The notes under the pieces: model-generated | What the model was told of the DNA's origin: nothing | The model's input: only the letters and a program-made list of their open reading frames with translations | The model's database searches: none | Source: Magnaporthiopsis rhizophila | Lineage: Eukaryota; Ascomycota; Sordariomycetes; Magnaporthales; Magnaporthaceae | DNA length: 64,000 nt | Assembly: GCA_003049465.1 (NCBI GenBank) | Contig: PYSS01000015.1 | Span: 324,807-388,806, forward strand | Reading direction: 5' to 3' | Shown here: piece after piece, positions 21,168 through 32,512 of the stretch | Position numbering within the stretch: position 1 is the stretch's first letter | Layout of the letters: each line of letters begins with the position of its first letter | Position numbers and translations under genes: made by a program

Positions 21168-23606
21168 TCAGCCAAAAACAGCGGCGCCACTGGGGATACC
21201 ACTGGCACCTTCTTCCTGCTGTTCCTCACCCGGAGCCTGTGATGGGAGAAGGATATCGGCCAGGCCCATTTCCAGGATGGCCGCCTGATACATGAGCTCA
21301 AGCTCCTCATCCGAGATCGCCCCGATCTTCTGCACGTAATGCTCCTCAACCATGCGCGCTAGAATCTCGGCGCCTTCCTTTTGGGACAGTTCCCTGCGCG
21401 TCGGGGTGGTGCCGTCGCTGCCGCCTCTCAGGCTGATATCGTAGGCGGCCTGGACTTTCCGGCTGGCCTCGAAAAGCTTCTTTCTGCTTTGGGCGAGGTC
21501 CGGGTTCTCGGCCAGCATCTCCATGCTGACGGCGTGGCCCGGCGGCCAGTGGAAGACGTCGCGCATCGCCCGCATAGCGATGAGCACGCCGACATTGTCG
21601 TTGCACTTGCGGAACGTGTGAAGCACCGTGCGCATCAGCGCCTGCTGCACTTCCTCCGACTCGAATGTCCAGGAGGAGCCAACCATGTCGCGGAAAAGCG
21701 CGCGGCAGATGTGCGCCTCCCCGCGCTTGATTTCATCCGTCACTGACGGCCAGTACATGTGGTTGACCTCGAGGCTCTTGTAGAGGGCAAAGAATGTGTA
21801 CGCGTCTGGCGCCAGCGCGTGCTCTTCGGTGAGGGCTTTGTACACCTCCCGGGCCTTGGTGCCCATACCCTCCTGGCTGTACGACTCGAGCAACTGGTTC
21901 ACCATGAACGCGTCGGTCGACATCTCGCATTTCTGGAACGCCACCCAGAGCCCCTCGAGCCTCGAGTGCAGCCTCCGCTCTTTGTAGTTTTCCGCCATCA
22001 GCGAGAATGTCTCGAGGCTGGCCTGCGGCACAAACGTAAGACCCAGACTATCCGGCAGCTCTTCCGTATTGTTCGGCGTCTGAAGAAGCCGGATCGGCCA
22101 GTCGACGAGCGCCTCGCGCCGGCGCAGCTCGACGAAATTTAGGCGAGACCGCACCATGGCCCACGCGAGCTTGTCGGCCTTCTCTAGATTCTCAGCCAAG
22201 CCCGACCGGAGCCAAGCCCCGATGAGCCCGTTCACTTGGATCTTGGCGGCCAGGATCCCCTTGGTCTGCATGAATCTCAGCACTTCTAATGCGCCGTCGA
22301 GATTGCCCGCTCCGATTAGCCTCTTGAGCCATTTGCCCATGAAGAAGTGGTTGCCAACGGCGCTCGGCAGCCTGGTTTTGCCTTGCAGATCGATGGACCC
22401 CGAGAACATCATGTCCACGAAGACCTTGAATGCCAAATCGGTCTGCTTCGAGAGCAGAAAGGCGGCAACGACCTCGTCATAGTCCTCGATTTTTATGTCG
22501 GAGCCTAGAAGGTCCCGCATCCGCCGGTACGTCTCCCATGCCTTGTCCAAGCGCGTCTTGTCTTGGGCACAGGTGCGGATAAAGGACAGCATAAACCGCG
22601 GGTCCGAGCTTGGCCTCGTCTCGAGAAGCTTGTCGAGAACGCGGCCCGCGCGGTCCAGATCCCCGTGCATCGAGTACATGCGGAGGCCTAGCTTGAGGTA
22701 CTCCTCCCGGAACTCGTCCGAGTGCTCTGGCGACAAGGGGAAGCGTTTCCACGCCTCGAGAGCCTCCTTCCGCAGCCCTTCAACAAAGGTGGCCTCGATG
22801 AGAAGAACCTGGCGCGTGTCGTCCATGGGTACACCGGCTGCGCGCATATCCTTGCCGAGCCGGTAGACACGGCCCATGCGGTTCGTGTTCTCCGGGCCGT
22901 CCCAGGAGAGGAGGCGCCAGAGAAGCTGCCAGACCTCGGGCGGGACTCGTTGCCATGAGTTTTGGAGTAGAGGCCGCGCGAGCGAGTACAGCTTCCAAGT
23001 GTCATGAATAGGTTTCTGCCCAATCTTTCCCAGCGCCAGCTTCCTTGCGGTCCTCTTTAGGTGCTGGTTTAGCTCTATGATCGGTCTCACGTGCCGCGTG
23101 TATAGGCCGGAAGGGTCCACCGAGTGTGTAAATTGCTTGTATTTGGGCTGCTCCTTTTGAACCTCCTCGTGCTCTGCCTGCTTGGGTACTAACCCGAGTG
23201 TTTCGGCAAGTTCCCTTAACCCCTTAAACGCGGACAGCTTGAGCTGTGCCTCCATCTTGTCCAGTTCGGCCTGGGCTCGGCGCTCCTCGGACTCGAGGGA
23301 TGCAACAAACTCGGCATGGTCCTTGAGGGGCCGCAGGTGGCCGGGACGGTCCATTTCGAAATAGCGAAAGGTGACATCGTTGCCGTCGTCCGTCTCGGGT
23401 TCGGGGATCTCCACTCGGGGAAACTGGACCTGCTGGACCTGCTGGGCCTTTCGCGCCGGCCTAGGCAGCGTCCTCGCCGTTCGAGTTGCTCGGGAATAGT
23501 AGCGAGGGGCTGGCAGGTTAAGGCCCGGCTTTCGGAGGGCGAGGCAGGTTCTGCAGATAAAGTCGGGAAAGCATCCCAGGTCAACGACAAGACTTTTTGG
23601 GCGCAT
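21168..23606 (-). CDS. Mitochondrial pentatricopeptide-repeat-like protein, 812 aa
   Basis: Single-exon gene. The N-terminus has few acids and many Arg/Ser (CLALRKPGLNLPAPRYYSRATRTART), consistent with a mitochondrial presequence cleaved near RYYS. The rest is almost entirely helical, with degenerate pentatricopeptide-type pairs such as GDLDRAGRVLDKLLETRPSS, GNLDGALEVLRFMQTKGIL and GMGTKAREVYKALTEEHALA. Such proteins bind organellar RNA or assist assembly; fungal examples include the CYA5/CCM1-like and CIA84 groups. I cannot decide between these, so a role in mitochondrial RNA processing, translation or complex assembly is an inference. The region after residue 690 loses repeat character and ends in a low-complexity Gln/Glu/Gly tail. 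Confidence 0.75.
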   Translation of the reverse strand: MRPKSLVVDLGCFPDFICRTCLALRKPGLNLPAPRYYSRATRTARTLPRPARKAQQVQQVQFPRVEIPEPETDDGNDVTFRYFEMDRPGHLRPLKDHAEFVASLESEERRAQAELDKMEAQLKLSAFKGLRELAETLGLVPKQAEHEEVQKEQPKYKQFTHSVDPSGLYTRHVRPIIELNQHLKRTARKLALGKIGQKPIHDTWKLYSLARPLLQNSWQRVPPEVWQLLWRLLSWDGPENTNRMGRVYRLGKDMRAAGVPMDDTRQVLLIEATFVEGLRKEALEAWKRFPLSPEHSDEFREEYLKLGLRMYSMHGDLDRAGRVLDKLLETRPSSDPRFMLSFIRTCAQDKTRLDKAWETYRRMRDLLGSDIKIEDYDEVVAAFLLSKQTDLAFKVFVDMMFSGSIDLQGKTRLPSAVGNHFFMGKWLKRLIGAGNLDGALEVLRFMQTKGILAAKIQVNGLIGAWLRSGLAENLEKADKLAWAMVRSRLNFVELRRREALVDWPIRLLQTPNNTEELPDSLGLTFVPQASLETFSLMAENYKERRLHSRLEGLWVAFQKCEMSTDAFMVNQLLESYSQEGMGTKAREVYKALTEEHALAPDAYTFFALYKSLEVNHMYWPSVTDEIKRGEAHICRALFRDMVGSSWTFESEEVQQALMRTVLHTFRKCNDNVGVLIAMRAMRDVFHWPPGHAVSMEMLAENPDLAQSRKKLFEASRKVQAAYDISLRGGSDGTTPTRRELSQKEGAEILARMVEEHYVQKIGAISDEELELMYQAAILEMGLADILLPSQAPGEEQQEEGASGIPSGAAVFG

Positions 23607-24101
23607 CGGGCAAGGCGGCTACGGCACGCGTCGTGTGCCACTCGCCATCTGTGCTATAGTTCGGTCGGGAGTCTCTGGGTTGCCTATTTCGAAATACCAA
23701 AAGGTACCACGAGGAAGTGAATCTTTGATCGTCTTTTTTTCTTCTACAGTCCCCCATTGGTCCACCCCACGTCAGGTCAGAGCTTAAGTGGGGCATCCTT
23801 TATCGAGCTGCCCCGATAAGCAATCGCGTGGACCCATAAAAAAGTTTTAGGTGGGGGTCAAGGCGGGAGTTCAAGTCCATGCGCAAATAGATCCAGCGAC
23901 AGATCTAGGAGTTGTTCAATTGGCTGTCCGACCGCTCATTGAGAATTTCGGCGCAGAACAAGCGACCCGACCGCCTGCCTTGTCCTTCAGACCCGGACGG
24001 TACCGCGAACCGGGGATAAAGCTGGGTGCGGCGATTGATAGAGGGAGCGCGCAGGAGTGAAAGAGGGTAGAGAACTCTGGAAACTCACTGGATCTCTCGA
24101 G
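23607..24101. other. Divergent promoter region PPR-like gene / RCL1
   Basis: About 495 bases between divergent genes. No further gene was recognised. Confidence 0.55.
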
Positions 24102-25301
24102 ATGGCGACCACATCTTCCGCCCCCGGCTACGTCCGATTCACGGGCCACCGCCACCTCACACAGCGACTCGTCCTGTCAACGCTCACAGGCAAACCGGTT
24201 CACATCTCCGGAATCCGCAGCTCGTCGCCGACCGCGCCCGGACTGGCGCCTCACGAGATCTCCTTTCTGCGCCTACTCGAGGCCGTCACGAACGGCAGCT
24301 CCATCCAGATCTCGTACACGGGAACCACCATGACCTACCACCCGGGCCTCATCACCGGCAGCGTCCCCGGTGCCGGCGCCTCCGCCCACGGCGACGTGAT
24401 CGAGTACACACTGTCCGAGACGAACCGCCGCGGCATCTCCTACTTCCTCATCCCGCTGGCCCTGCTGGCGCCCTTCTCAAAGGCACACATGAACGTGCGC
24501 TTCTCCGGTCCCGGAGTCATAACGGCTGCTACAGAGCTGGGCGACATGTCGGTCGACTCCTTCCGCCTGGCAATCCTGCCCCTATACGGCCTCTTCGGCA
24601 TCCCGCCAGCCCGCATCGACCTGCTGGTCAGGCAGCGGTCGTGCGCCGGCTTTGGTGAGCGGCGCGGCGGCGGCATTGTGGAGATGCGCTTTGCCAGCCA
24701 GGTCCGGCTACCGAAGACGCTGCACATGAACCGAAGCCCCGGCAGGATAAAACGCATCGGCGGCGTCGCTTATTCCACTGGCGTATCGGCCTCCAACAAC
24801 AAGCGGATGATACATGCGGCCCGGTCTGTCCTCAACGCGCTGACGGGAGAGATTAAGATTGGAGAGGCCTCTCCAGGAAAGGACGATGCCAGGAACAAGA
24901 TCGGCATCGGTTTCGGGCTGAGCCTGGTAGCCGAGTCTAGCGTTCCCGGGGTTGTCTACTCAGCCGACATGGTGTCGCCGGCCCGCGGTGGCGCATTGCC
25001 TGAGGACCTTGGCGTCCAGTGCGCACACCAACTTCTCGAGGCAATTGCAAAAGGAGGCTGTGTCAGCTGGGCAGCGGCGCGGACGGTGCTGACGCTCATG
25101 GCCATGGGCTCCGAGGACGTCGGCCGTCTCAGGATCGGCAGCGAGGTTATGGACGCAGAAACGATCGGCCTGGCAAGGGACCTGAGAAAATTTGGGGCCA
25201 GCAGTTGGGGCCTGCGGCCAGTGGGCGAAGACGACACAGACGACATGATGGTGTCAGTAAAGGGCGCCGGTGTCGGCAACGTGGGACGTAAGATAGCATG
25301 A
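24102..25301 (+). CDS. RCL1: RNA 3'-terminal phosphate cyclase-like protein RCL1
   Basis: Nucleolar factor of the small-subunit processome, needed with Bms1 for early pre-rRNA cleavage on the 18S side. The frame is open from an ATG at 24057, but the start MATTSSAPGYVRFTGHRHL at 24102 fits the family and gives 399 aa. The cyclase fold is recognisable: FTGHRHLTQRLVLSTLTGKP at the N-terminus, GIRSSSPTAPGLAPHEISFL, RGGGIVEM, and the GVSASNNKRM segment in the second half. The C-terminal part, where true cyclases have their catalytic His, reads KGGCVSWAAARTVL, with no His, as expected for the non-catalytic Rcl1 branch. No intron is needed. Its end lies only 119 bases from the convergent Dsc4-like gene. 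Confidence 0.93.
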   Translation: MATTSSAPGYVRFTGHRHLTQRLVLSTLTGKPVHISGIRSSSPTAPGLAPHEISFLRLLEAVTNGSSIQISYTGTTMTYHPGLITGSVPGAGASAHGDVIEYTLSETNRRGISYFLIPLALLAPFSKAHMNVRFSGPGVITAATELGDMSVDSFRLAILPLYGLFGIPPARIDLLVRQRSCAGFGERRGGGIVEMRFASQVRLPKTLHMNRSPGRIKRIGGVAYSTGVSASNNKRMIHAARSVLNALTGEIKIGEASPGKDDARNKIGIGFGLSLVAESSVPGVVYSADMVSPARGGALPEDLGVQCAHQLLEAIAKGGCVSWAAARTVLTLMAMGSEDVGRLRIGSEVMDAETIGLARDLRKFGASSWGLRPVGEDDTDDMMVSVKGAGVGNVGRKIA

Positions 25302-25420
25302 GCGGAATGGAGCGATACAAGAAAAATAATTATTCCAAGGAAAAAAAAGGGTATATCAACAATCCCAAAGCCCAATGCGACAGACAGATCGAGAGGAAAG
25401 CAGAGAGACACCGTGCAATG

Positions 25421-25436
25421 CTATACCATGCCGCTT

Positions 25437-25471
<35 letters not shown>

Positions 25472-26548
25472 TCTTCTTTGCACCCGGAGTCTTATTAGTC
25501 TTGATCTCGGCTCCGCAACCAGGCGGGCCAGCGTCGTAGCATATCCGATGCTCTGCAGGGACTGGGCGGCGGCGCTCTGGTAGTCATTGCCGGCCGTGCG
25601 GAGGGCATGTAGCACGTGGAAATCACCCAGGACGGCATTTCCAGAGAGCATGTAGTCGCTGAGGTCTGGGGGCCGCCGGCGATGTGTCGAACCTGGGGCA
25701 GGCTCTGCGCCTCTGCGTGATGGCAGGGGCTGAAGCTCTATGCCGTCCCCTGCCCTAGACGCTCCCGGCGGTGCAGTCCTCGAAAAAGCCCTCTCCGCAG
25801 CGTCATGATCAGCCGCGGTTGGGCTGGTAGTAGCAGCAGCCTCTGAGTCCTCATCATCTTGAGACGTAGTCCCGAGGACACGCCCGGCGGGCTTGACGAC
25901 CTTGCGCAGGCGCTCCCTCTCGGCATGGACGGCCAGCATGGCGCACTGCAGGACCAGCACCACCACGTCGAGCAGAAAAAGCTTGAGCTTGGAGGTCGGA
26001 GCCTTCTCGCCGACGAAGTCGATAATGACGCCGCCGTGCAGGTAGCCGCGGGTGGACTCGCCGGCCACGGGCAGCGAGGTCATGAGGTGCAGCAGCATAC
26101 ACAGAAGGTTTGGAGCCAAGACGGCCACGACGTGGGGCCGGTGCGTCGGCATCAGCAGCACGAACTCGTCCGATTTGGGGCTCAGGAAGAAGGACTGGAC
26201 GAGCACGCGGACGAGCAGGCGGAAGAACGAGCAGCTGCGGGCGGATCAGCAAAAAGGGATGCGCAGAACAGGCGAGCGGACGGGTCATGTTGCCCGGGTC
26301 GCACGGGCTTACTCCATGTAGTAGAGGGCGCAGATCTCGGCGTAGACGAGGGCGTCCAGGTTCGTCATGAGGTGGGTCATGAACTGGAACTTGCGTTGCA
26401 TGCCGGCCTTCCGCCTCTGGGCAGCCGACGCGGGCGGCGGCAGGTAGGGCGACGAGTCCGAGTCCTGGACGGGGTCTCGGTCGGTGGCCGGGCGGGACGG
26501 CCCGGGGCCCTGGGAGCTCGAGCCGGCAAGGGCATCGTCATGGTTCAT
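25421..26548 (-). CDS. DSC4: DUF1746 membrane protein, Dsc E3 ligase subunit 4-like
   Basis: Proposed exons are 26548-26313 and 26234-25421, giving 349 aa. The 78-bp intron has donor GTAAGC, a CTGAT branch and CCGCAG, and the junction makes ALYYMDCSFFRLLVR, the DUF1746 signature. Hydrophobic segments occur around that junction, at VVAVLAPNLLCMLLHLMTSL and at KLKLFLLDVVVLVLQCAML, consistent with an ER/Golgi membrane protein. DUF1746 defines Dsc4 of the fission-yeast Dsc ubiquitin ligase, which activates the SREBP homologue and takes part in membrane-protein degradation; orthology is inferred from that domain. The second half is disordered, with a Pro/Ser-rich linker, and near the C-terminus there is a glutamine run encoded by a CAG repeat. 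The 3' end lies 119 bases from RCL1. Confidence 0.82.
25441..25469 (+). repeat. (GCT)n / (CAG)n repeat encoding polyglutamine
   Basis: An uninterrupted trinucleotide repeat of about nine to ten units inside the last exon of the Dsc4-like gene. It encodes ten consecutive Gln a few residues before the stop. Confidence 0.9.
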
Positions 26549-27224
26549 AGCTTGTCAGGCGCTCATGCCCGGGAGGGTCGGGCTCAGTGCGCTGATGCCG
26601 TTGGTGGCGCGAACATAGCCAGTTTGTACCTCGGGTGGCGCGGAACGAGCGGTTTCGAGCGGAGGAAAATGGTCGGGGCCAGAGAGAGATGTGTCTGTGC
26701 CCGGATGGGATGGGGGTTGCGGGTGCGTCATGCGGAGTTGTTGGCTTCCATGACAGACGTGGTTGATGGCTGGCTTTTCTCTTGGTTCAATTGCTGCAAT
26801 GAAATCCATGTGCTGCCAAGAACGATCCAGCCGCGTGGAAGTGCGGGTCTCCAGCAGACTGTGGGGTCAGCTTGACTTGACTGCAGCGCACGCGGACCCT
26901 GGACACAGGCGTCTTCGCGGTCCGTCTTGCACCCCTCTCTCAGCAAAGCGGTGCCCCGCCATTTGGGCGCAAGATATTGTGTGACGCATGCACGGCGCAA
27001 CTACCCCCGTGCTGTGCTCCCTGCCCGCCGTTTCCCCGATTCGTCTGTGGTTCATGGGACGACAAATTGCAACCACTTGGACGGCCGGTGAGTCAAACAA
27101 AAGAGAGAAGGGGAGAAAAAAAGTTGAATAAGAGAGAGAAAGCGCACGCTCACGCATACACTCCCTAGATAAACTTTTCTTCTTTTATTCCCTTTCAAAC
27201 CAAGCCGCGTCTTGCTGGCCCGTC
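26549..27224. other. Divergent promoter region DSC4-like / FRS2
   Basis: About 675 bases between divergent genes, with a purine-rich stretch close to FRS2 (27095-27140). No additional gene was recognised. Confidence 0.55.
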
Positions 27225-28875
27225 ATGTCGGCCTCGAATAGCCAAGGCACCCCCTCGGGAGACCTGGCGTTGGACATCCTGGCGGCCCTTTCCCAAAGGG
27301 AACCAATCCTCACTGCCGAGACCTTTCCAGATGCCAAGTTCGTCGAACTCAAGAGCGCGCTCGATCGGCTCGGCTCGCGGTCTATGGTGACTTACAAGAC
27401 CATCGAACGAGAAGAGTGCCTCCTAGAGCCTGAGGCCGAGAAGATCGCCGCCAATGGCAGCCACGAGGCTCGTGTTTTCGAGGCATTGCGTGCTGCCGTC
27501 GAGGGTCTCACCGTTTCGGAGCTAGAGCAGGCAGTCGGAGACAAGGCCGTCACTACGCTGGGCAAGGGCAAGGCCTTCAAGGAGAAGTGGATCTCCCAGA
27601 CCAAGGACGGCAAGAAACTCATAGCTGTGGTGAGTACGCCCACTCAGTTCTGCCTGAGTTGGCGTGTTATCGTTTGAACCAACGCTAAAGAGCCATCTCT
27701 CTCGCTTCCTCGTATAGGCGGAATCGATCCAGGACGTTACGCGCGAGCAGCTCCTCAAGATCCAATCCTCGCGCACCCACCCGGACGCCAAGGTGCTCGC
27801 GGACCTCAAGAAGCGCAAGCTGATCAGGTCGCAAAAGGTCATAAGCTTCGAGCTGTCCAAGGGCCCCAAGTTCGCGCTAGAAATCGCAAAGGAGGAGACG
27901 GACCTCACGGCCGAAATGCTGGCCTCGGGCGCCTGGAAGACGGCCACCTTCAAGCCGTACAACTTCAACGCCCTAGGCGCCAACCAGGACTCGGGCGCCC
28001 TGCACCCCCTCAGCAAGGTCCGCAGCGAGCTCCGCCAGATTTTCTTTGAGATGGGGTTCGAGGAGATGCCGACAGACAGGTACGTCGAGTCGAGCTTCTG
28101 GAACTTCGATGCCCTGTACGTGCCCCAGCAACACCCGGCGCGCGACCTGCAGGACACCTTCTACATCTCGGAGCCCAAAGCCGCCGACTCGCCACGCCCC
28201 TCGCCCGGAGACACCGCCGCCCAGGCCGACTACGACGAGTACTGGAAGAACGTGCGGCAGGTGCACGAGTCGGGCAAGTACGGCTCCATAGGCTACCGGT
28301 ACCCCTGGTCGCCCGACGAGTCTCTACGGCTGGTGCTGCGCACGCACACGACGGCCGTCTCGACGGCCATGCTGCACCGCCTCGCCAGCACCAAGGGCCC
28401 CGACGGACGCCCACCACCCGCACGCTACTTCTCCATCGACCGCGTGTTCCGAAACGAGTCGGTCGACGCCACGCACCTGGCCGAGTTCCACCAGGTGGAA
28501 GGCGTCATCGCCGACTACGGCCTGGCGCTGGGAGGCCTCATGGAGTTCATGGAGATCTTCTTCAACAAGATGGGCCTCACGGACCTGCAGTTCAAGCCCG
28601 CCTACAACCCCTACACCGAGCCCAGCATGGAGATCTTTGCGTACCACCAGGGACTGGGCAAGCTGGTCGAGATTGGCAACAGCGGCATGTTCCGCCCCGA
28701 GATGCTCGAGTCGATGGGCCTTCCAAAGGAGATGAGGGTCTACGGCTGGGGACTGAGCCTGGAGCGCCCGACCATGATAAAGTACGGCATCTCCAACATC
28801 AGGGAGCTGCTGGGCCACAAGGTCGACCTCAACTTCATCGCCACAAATCCGGCCGTGAGGCTAGACAAGGACTAA
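27225..28875 (+). CDS. FRS2: Cytosolic phenylalanyl-tRNA synthetase alpha subunit
   Basis: Class II aminoacyl-tRNA synthetase subunit that charges tRNA-Phe as an alpha2-beta2 complex in the cytosol. Proposed exons are 27225-27629 and 27718-28875, giving 520 aa (yeast Frs2 is about 503). The 88-bp intron has donor GTGAGT, a GCTAAA branch-like site and TATAG. The N-terminal part is the winged-helix RNA-binding region of the eukaryotic alpha chain. The catalytic core shows motif 1 around HPLSKVRSELRQIFFEMGF, motif 2 around RYFSIDRVFRNESVDATH with FHQVEGVIADYG, and motif 3 around GWGLSLERPTMIKYGI. The sequence is complete to LDKD and nothing seems broken. Confidence 0.96.
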
Positions 28876-29696
28876 AGCGGCCGAGACCCGCGTCAGTTTG
28901 TCTTTTCGGATCTGTGGCGTTTGTAAGGCGGTATATGGTACATTTTCTCTCATGGAGGCTGTCTTGGAGAGATGATAGATGATCTAGACTTTGCCGTCTT
29001 GAAGAGGAATCATAAATGTTGCTGCGAGAGGCATAGATAGAGAAGGAGGCTTGACGTGAAATAAAGGTAAATAAAAAGACAAAGAAAAAAGAACAAAGGG
29101 TACATGGAGAGGGAGAAAAACGCGAAGAGATTGTTGGAGTCCACGGCCGAATACGGTCTGAAAACACACCGTATACTACAAGGGTGGAGATGTGCCTTTT
29201 TAGTCGCGGCCTTGCAGATCATGGATGACGGCGGACTGAAGACTAGGCTAGGGCTTCGGTCAGGGGTTTTTCCTCTCGTCTTGTCAGATAGTTATGATCT
29301 CAACGGGTAAAGGAAACCAGATACCCTTTGCCTCCTGAAGTACTATGACCTGAATGTTTTCTTTTTCTATATCTTTGTTTCTTCTACGGCCAAACCACCA
29401 CCACAAAACACTTATGTTCGGCACGGTCAAGATGGTCATGATGCTCATCCACCACAGTCATGTGCCGGATCCCCACGGTTTATCGCTACCTCTAGCTAAA
29501 AAGCCACCAAAAACGCTTCCATGCCCAGAACCACGCCGTCGTTTATTCCACCCCTTTTAAAGATTTATTTCACACAATGCCAGGTCATATCCGGAATCAG
29601 ATCCTTTTTTCTTTGTCTCTTTTTATTCTGTTTTTCAGCCGGCACCCCGTAAACGCACTGATATGATGGGCGTGCGGGTTGGGCTGTGCAAGACTT
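28876..29696. other. Intergenic, tail-to-tail FRS2 / NPL4
   Basis: About 820 AT-richer bases between convergent genes, including T-rich stretches near 29355 and 29610. No gene was recognised. Confidence 0.55.
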
Positions 29697-31946
29697 TTAG
29701 ACGTCGTGCGGTTTGGGGCGGTCCCGATCTCCATGTGCGTTTAGCCTAACGGCAGCAAAGCGCTTAGCAAGTCGTTCATGGGCAGCAGCGTCTGCCGAGG
29801 GACCAGGGCCGGGATACTGGGCAGAAGGACCAGAAGCAGAGGGAGTAGCAGCAGCAGAAGGAGACAAGCCTCGTCTTTCATCCCGCCTGGAACGGGAGCG
29901 CTTGGGGGGTCTCTCACCGGTCGATTGCAGAATAGCCAGCAGCGTCTGCCAGCCGGTTGTGCTACGCAGCTGGAACGCGTCGGCTAGGTCGTGCTGCGTG
30001 GCCACACGACAGAGCAGGCTCTCTTCGTCCTGTTTAAGAGGTGCGGCATTAGTATGGTCTATTTCCCACCCAACTTCCGGGAGAGAGCATGGATTCAGAC
30101 TCGCCTTGGACAAGACTCCCATCTGATGCAGGAAGCAGAGCAGGTGGAAGTTGGACACCTGCAGGCTTTCTGAATTGGCCTGCTGGTGGACCTTGAGGGC
30201 CTTGGAGGCCGACGAGTGCTCCTGGCTCTCACCCATGTACTCGCGATTCTCGATAGGAAAGCCCTCATCCGTGAAGATGGGCTTGGCCGCGTCCGGAAAG
30301 CCGTGAGTTAGGGTGACGTATAGATACTCGACCGGAAACGAGGGCTTTGCGTTCTCCTGCACGTTGGCGCCGTACTCGTTTATCCTGCGGTAAAAGACCT
30401 CGGGTATGTACCGAGTCCTACTCGTAGACCCGTCATCCTCCTCCTCTTCGCGCACCAACATGACGTTTGGGTCGGCCGACGGTTCGACAATGTCGGCTCG
30501 CACCATCTCAACCGCATCGTTGGACACCTGATAGGCCGAGATGGAGATCTCGCCCTGCTCGTTGCCAGATATGATGCAAGTGACGAAGTTGGAGCCGAAG
30601 CGGCCTGTGTCGCTCCATTTGCTCGGCTTGGGGTATTGCGCCTGCGTGCGCGCGGCGAAGCAGACCTCGAGCGACGAGAGGTAGTACGACTCGGCGTGCC
30701 GCTTGCAGATGACGGAGCCGTCGCCGGCGCCCGCATCGACAAGATCGGTCCAGATGGCGCCGACGGGCTCCAGCCCGCAAAATCGCGCCACCTCGCGCAC
30801 GTCCTTCTCGTTGTCCCAGGGGTTCAACGAGACGCCGTCCGTCTCACAGACCTGAGGCGGCTCGTAGATGGCCTCTACAACGGCCTTTATGCCGAGAGGC
30901 ACGACGTCGTACTCGGTGTACTTGCCGTAGAGGATTCCGAAGCGCTGGCCGCCTGAGACACGCCATGCGTTGATAAAAGTGTCCACGATGGACGGGGAGG
31001 CGAACTCGACGTGGTCGACCATGCGGAAGGGCTGGGGCTGCAGGGTGATGGCGCTTGGTTGGCACTTTGTGCAGATGCCTTCGGGCCACTGCGGGTGGCC
31101 CGACGGACAGTCTCGCTTGACGCGGTAGTAGGGCTCGGCGAGGGGCGGGATGAAGGAGCTCCCTAGTTCGGGCTTGTTGGTGGCCGAGTTGATCTTGCGC
31201 AGGTGCGAGTGCATCGACAGGTATTTGATCTTCTTCTCAGCCAGATAGCTGGCGTCAAACGGGTCGAGGGGCTGGCAGTAGTCGCACATGCCTTTGGGCC
31301 CGTGGCGGCACATCTTGCCGTCACGCTTGCGCGGGATCTTGCCCTCCTTTTTATCGAGCCTGTCGTCGAGTGGGGACTGCCGGACAAGCTCCCAGGGGTT
31401 CTTGATGCGCTCGGCGGTTGGCGAGGCGGGTGCGGGTAGCGGATCTATGGGGAGGTCCTCGGTCGGCAGGACGGGCTTGCCGTTTAGGCGGTTTGTCGAG
31501 GACGCAAGCTGGGAGGCGCCATCGTCGTGGCCGTTGGCGGCGTCTGAGCCCTGGTGCTTGTAGTCTAGAAAGATGAGGTCGCCGTGGCTGCACACCAGCG
31601 GGCCAGAAGGCCATGTCAGTTTCCTTTGTCATCCAGGCGGGAAGGTCAGTAAGCTAGTGTACCTGAGGCCTATTGCTCCGACGGGGTACTGCGCAATGTC
31701 CTTGAGGTACTTCTTATCACCTTGGGAGCCAGGCGCGTTGGAGAGGGTGATGCTCCTGGGGTCAACGGTGGAGGGGAGTTTGGGAAGTAGCTGCGGAGCG
31801 GACCAGCCGGCTCGTGTTAGCACGGGAGCCTAGATCAGGGACGGACGCGGCTTTTTGCGCACCTGGTCGCCGAGCTTAGAGAAATTGTCCTTTTTGTCGA
31901 CCTCGAGGCGCAACATGCCGTCCGGCCCGCGTAGCCGCAGTAGCAT
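29697..31946 (-). CDS. NPL4: NPL4, Cdc48-Ufd1 cofactor
   Basis: Adaptor that brings polyubiquitinated substrates to the Cdc48/p97 unfoldase for ER-associated and nuclear degradation. Proposed exons are 31946-31863, 31790-31663, 31587-30105 and 30029-29697, giving 675 aa. Exons 1 and 2 encode the ubiquitin-like N-domain (MLLRLRGPDGMLRLEVDKKD, then AQYPVGAIGL), and the third junction gives GLSHGDLIFLDY. Zinc-binding motifs follow (CRHGPKGMCDYCQPLDPFD and CPSGHPQWPEGICTKC), then the MPN-like domain (DTFINAWRVSGGQRFGILYG). The last intron (30104-30030, 75 bp) appears to be GC-AG: AAG|GCGAGT, branch TACTAAT, acceptor AACAG. It is in frame without a stop; read through, it would insert 25 residues in an otherwise family-like VLSK-DEESLLCRVATQHD stretch. 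The C-terminus is disordered and basic. Confidence 0.92.
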
Positions 31947-32512
31947 GGTGGGCGAGAGAGGGGCTCCAGCAGGGTGTTGTTGCGTGTAGGGGCCTCGATC
32001 GGTGCAAACGATGGGAGTGTTGGACTGCCGTTGCGCAAATTAGCCGAGGCTTCGTGTGTTCGACGAGGTCGGCACGAATCTTGTGAATAGGTTGATGTTG
32101 GCGAATACTGGTTAGTGTGCGGATGTGTATGTAGTTGAAGCTTGATGCGACCAAAGCCAGAGAGCTACCTCTCCCAATTACGTCGTCCCCTGTTCTGCCT
32201 GCTAGAAGAGGCGGGGTGGCCCCAAGCTCCGGTAGGCTTAGGCGAGGCGCGGGCTGACAGCGATAAAGTGGGGCGACCGGGACCCAGTCCGTCTTTGGGA
32301 GAAGTGGACACATTGAAGGGTGATGATACACAGCATCGGGTCTTAGTTGTCATCTTGAAATAATTTCTATTCCACCGTCCTCGACCCTCCCACCCAACAC
32401 GTTACGACTTTTGCTGCAGAATTAACGAGTGTAAGGATCACAAAAGAACAACCTTCGAGAAGAGAAAGAGACAGAAGCGAAAGAAGAGCGTGCCAGCCGG
32501 CATCCCGCCATC
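31947..32512. other. Divergent promoter region NPL4 / SEC66
   Basis: About 565 bases between two genes of ER protein handling. No other feature was recognised. Confidence 0.55.

Noticed and set aside
24057..24101. Upstream ATG as the RCL1 start
   Set aside because: The 15 extra residues do not fit the family; MATTSSAPGYVRFTGHRHL at 24102 does.
25859..26875. 338-codon plus-strand frame
   Set aside because: Antisense to the DUF1746 gene and running into its promoter.
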